A stretch of DNA of 64,000 nt from Faecalibacterium sp. I4-1-79 (GTDB lineage: Bacteria; Bacillota; Clostridia; Oscillospirales; Ruminococcaceae). The notes below the pieces were generated by a model, which was given only the letters and a program-made list of their open reading frames with translations, ran no database searches and had not been told where the DNA came from. The DNA is taken from positions 2,480,001 through 2,544,000 of the forward strand of contig NZ_CP094467.1 of the NCBI RefSeq assembly GCF_023347235.1. Direction: 5' to 3'. Positions 62,525 through 64,000 of the stretch are shown here, in pieces (the first letter of the stretch is position 1; the number at the start of each line of letters is the position of its first letter). The position numbers and the translations under genes were made by a program.

Positions 62525-64000
62525 TCAGCTATGCTGCTTCAGGGCGCAGACGGCGATGCTCAAGGCGCTCCATGCGGCCTGATACATCAGCACCGTGGCG
62601 ATGGACAGCTGCCAGATGCTGCCCGCATAGGTCAGCAGCACTGCAATGAACACCGAGAAGCACACCGACACCAGCTGCACCGTTGTGGCGCTGGTCTCGG
62701 CATTCTGTGCCTGGTCTGCGGCCTGCAAGCCGCCGGTCAGGCTGGCAAAGCCCCTGTGATGGTACAGGCAGCACTTAGGCTTTTCCGGGGCTGCATCAGC
62801 GGCTTCAATGGCCTGACACTGCTCACCGTCCAGCACGGTAACCATGCCCTCCGGCAGATGGTAGGCCTCGGTGATGTGCCGCGCCGTCAGGCTGGGGTCC
62901 TTGCTGGTGACCAGCAGACGGATGTTCTCCCTTTGCAGAGAAGCAAGGCTGCGTGCCACATTGCGGCCGCCCACATAGCGCAGCACAAACATGGCGTGCA
63001 GGTTGCCGGACACTGCCAGATACAAAATTTGCAGTTCACCGTTTTTGGAATGGCTGTCCTCGTAGTCCTGCTCCGGCAGGGTAACACCCTCCTGCTCCAT
63101 GTAGCGGCGGGTGCCGATGAGGATGCGGTTATTGTCGCACCATGCCGAAAAGCCCAGCCCGGTGTGCTGTTCCAGATCCTTGACCGGGAACAGGATATCG
63201 GTGCGGTCCTCGATGATCTGGCTGAACAGTCCGCGCAGAGTGTCGCAGCTCTCGTTCAGCACACTGGCCGCATACAGAATGGCGCGGTCGATGCGGCCGC
63301 CCTTGAAGATGCGGATATCCTCCAGCGTTACGCTGTCGGCGGTAAACAGGTCGTCGGCGTCCAGTTCAATGGTGTCGATGCCGCCCAGCTCCTCAATGGC
63401 TGCCCAGCCGGGCACCACAGCGCCCACAGCGGCAGCCGCTCTTTGCAGCCGCAGCGCCGCCAGACCGGGCACCAGCACCGAGGAAAGGGGGGCGCCCATG
63501 CACAACACGGCAGCAGCCGCAGCCACGGCGCAGTTGATGCCGCCGCCGAACAGCAGGAAGGCCACGCCGCTGAGCACTGCTGCTGCCAGCAGAACGCAGG
63601 CCACCTTCCGGGCACGGCGCTCGCTGGCGCGCTCGCTGAGGCTCTGCTCCACAAAATCATCGCTGGCGGTCTGCACCGGGCGGCTCAGCAGCACCCACGG
63701 ATCCTTCTGCTCCAGATCCCGGGCGAGGGCGCGGATCAGATCTTTATCGCGGGTGCGGTAAGCGCCCCGCACTTCGCCGCCCTCTGCTGCCAGCGTGTAG
63801 CCGCCCTGCACGGCAGCCAGCATTACCCGGCTGCCCACCAGCGCCAGAAACAGCCCCAGCGCTGCCATACCGGTCAGCAGACCGATGCCCTCGGTGCTGC
63901 GGTAGGCGTTGGCATTCAGCATGGCCACCACTGCCTGCAGCAGCGCTGCCACAGCGGCCAGCGCGGGCATGGTGTCTGCACTGGGACGGCCGCGCAAGCC
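62525..64000 (-). CDS. degenerate P-type-ATPase-like membrane protein (5' part cut by window edge)
   Basis: The frame is open to the window end; about 490 codons seen. Paired helices near the visible start (AALLQAVVAML, GIGLLTGMAALGLFLALVG), two more in the middle (VACVLLAAAVLSGVAFLLFGGG, AVAAAAAVLCMGAPLSSVL) and two at the C-terminus (QLVSVCFSVFIAVLLTYAG). The soluble part resembles the P-type ATPase nucleotide-binding and HAD domains (ELDADDLFTADSVTLEDIRIF, HTGLGFSAWCDNNRILIGTRRYMEQEGV, VGGRNVARSLASLQRENIRLLVTSKDP). The phosphorylation motif DKTGT is absent (DADDLFT instead), so it probably cannot pump. Role unknown, perhaps regulatory. Confidence 0.7.
   Translation of the reverse strand, partial: GLRGRPSADTMPALAAVAALLQAVVAMLNANAYRSTEGIGLLTGMAALGLFLALVGSRVMLAAVQGGYTLAAEGGEVRGAYRTRDKDLIRALARDLEQKDPWVLLSRPVQTASDDFVEQSLSERASERRARKVACVLLAAAVLSGVAFLLFGGGINCAVAAAAAVLCMGAPLSSVLVPGLAALRLQRAAAAVGAVVPGWAAIEELGGIDTIELDADDLFTADSVTLEDIRIFKGGRIDRAILYAASVLNESCDTLRGLFSQIIEDRTDILFPVKDLEQHTGLGFSAWCDNNRILIGTRRYMEQEGVTLPEQDYEDSHSKNGELQILYLAVSGNLHAMFVLRYVGGRNVARSLASLQRENIRLLVTSKDPSLTARHITEAYHLPEGMVTVLDGEQCQAIEAADAAPEKPKCCLYHHRGFASLTGGLQAADQAQNAETSATTVQLVSVCFSVFIAVLLTYAGSIWQLSIATVLMYQAAWSALSIAVCALKQHS

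Overview
The window (64 kb, GC-rich, dense genes, low-GC-Gram-positive style T-boxes and TPP riboswitch, HPr with a regulatory serine, Tat-type lipoprotein signals, cellobiose phosphorylase locus) looks like the chromosome of a gut Oscillospiraceae, most like Faecalibacterium. This assignment is from gene content and from recognised repeat style, not from a database search. No tRNA, rRNA, phage or CRISPR locus was seen. Both ends cut a gene: metA at the left and a degenerate P-type-ATPase-like gene at the right.

Region by region. 1-5.4 kb (minus strand) is a methionine regulon: promoter, Met-specific T-box, metQ-metN-metI uptake genes, metY and metA. The MetQ lipoprotein has its two halves in swapped order (a circular permutation). 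5.4-6.9 kb holds a possible small RNA and the split ThrE-type exporter yjjP-yjjB. 8.9-11.4 kb is a polar amino-acid ABC transporter. 11.5-16.6 kb (minus) is T-box-leuA-leuC-leuD-leuB for leucine synthesis, with a repeat element between T-box and leuA. 16.8-19.5 kb has ftsH and a secreted protein. 19.7-21.3 kb is a second metY behind a leader peptide and terminator that look like ribosome-dependent attenuation. 21.6-25.0 kb has an UMF1-type transporter, a Zn-dependent phospholipase C-like protein and gpsA. 25.2-27.7 kb is a second amino-acid (cystine-like) ABC system, followed by a PadR/DUF1700-DUF4097 pair. 29.4-36.6 kb (minus) is uvrC, ptsH, and the translation/secretion cluster ylxM-ffh-rpsP-khpA-rimM-trmD; TrmD carries an extra GNAT acetyltransferase domain. 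36.7-47.6 kb has a cysteine-synthase homologue lacking its PLP lysine, a MATE pump, upp, rpiB, tsaB, tsaE, a secreted caspase-fold candidate, an FtsW/RodA protein, an orphan ABC pair, brnQ and a deformylase-like gene. 48-55.6 kb is a cellobiose unit: lacI-substrate-binding protein-two permeases, divergent from cellobiose phosphorylase, with identical LacI-type operators by both promoters. 55.9-60.0 kb is TPP riboswitch-thiW-thiM-thiE-thiC. 60.0-60.8 kb is an IS200/IS605-type element, then alsT.

The clearest unexplained structure is a dispersed ~120-bp element present six times (about 0.9, 47.7, 47.85, 55.7, 55.9 and 60.9 kb). Its flanks are conserved and can form a covarying pseudoknot, while the central long hairpin has a different sequence in each copy. 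A second repeat family with CCCTCTCAGT termini occurs four times.

The genes centre on amino-acid acquisition and synthesis (Met, Cys, Leu, Ala, BCAA) controlled mostly by RNA leaders, plus thiamine salvage and cellobiose use.
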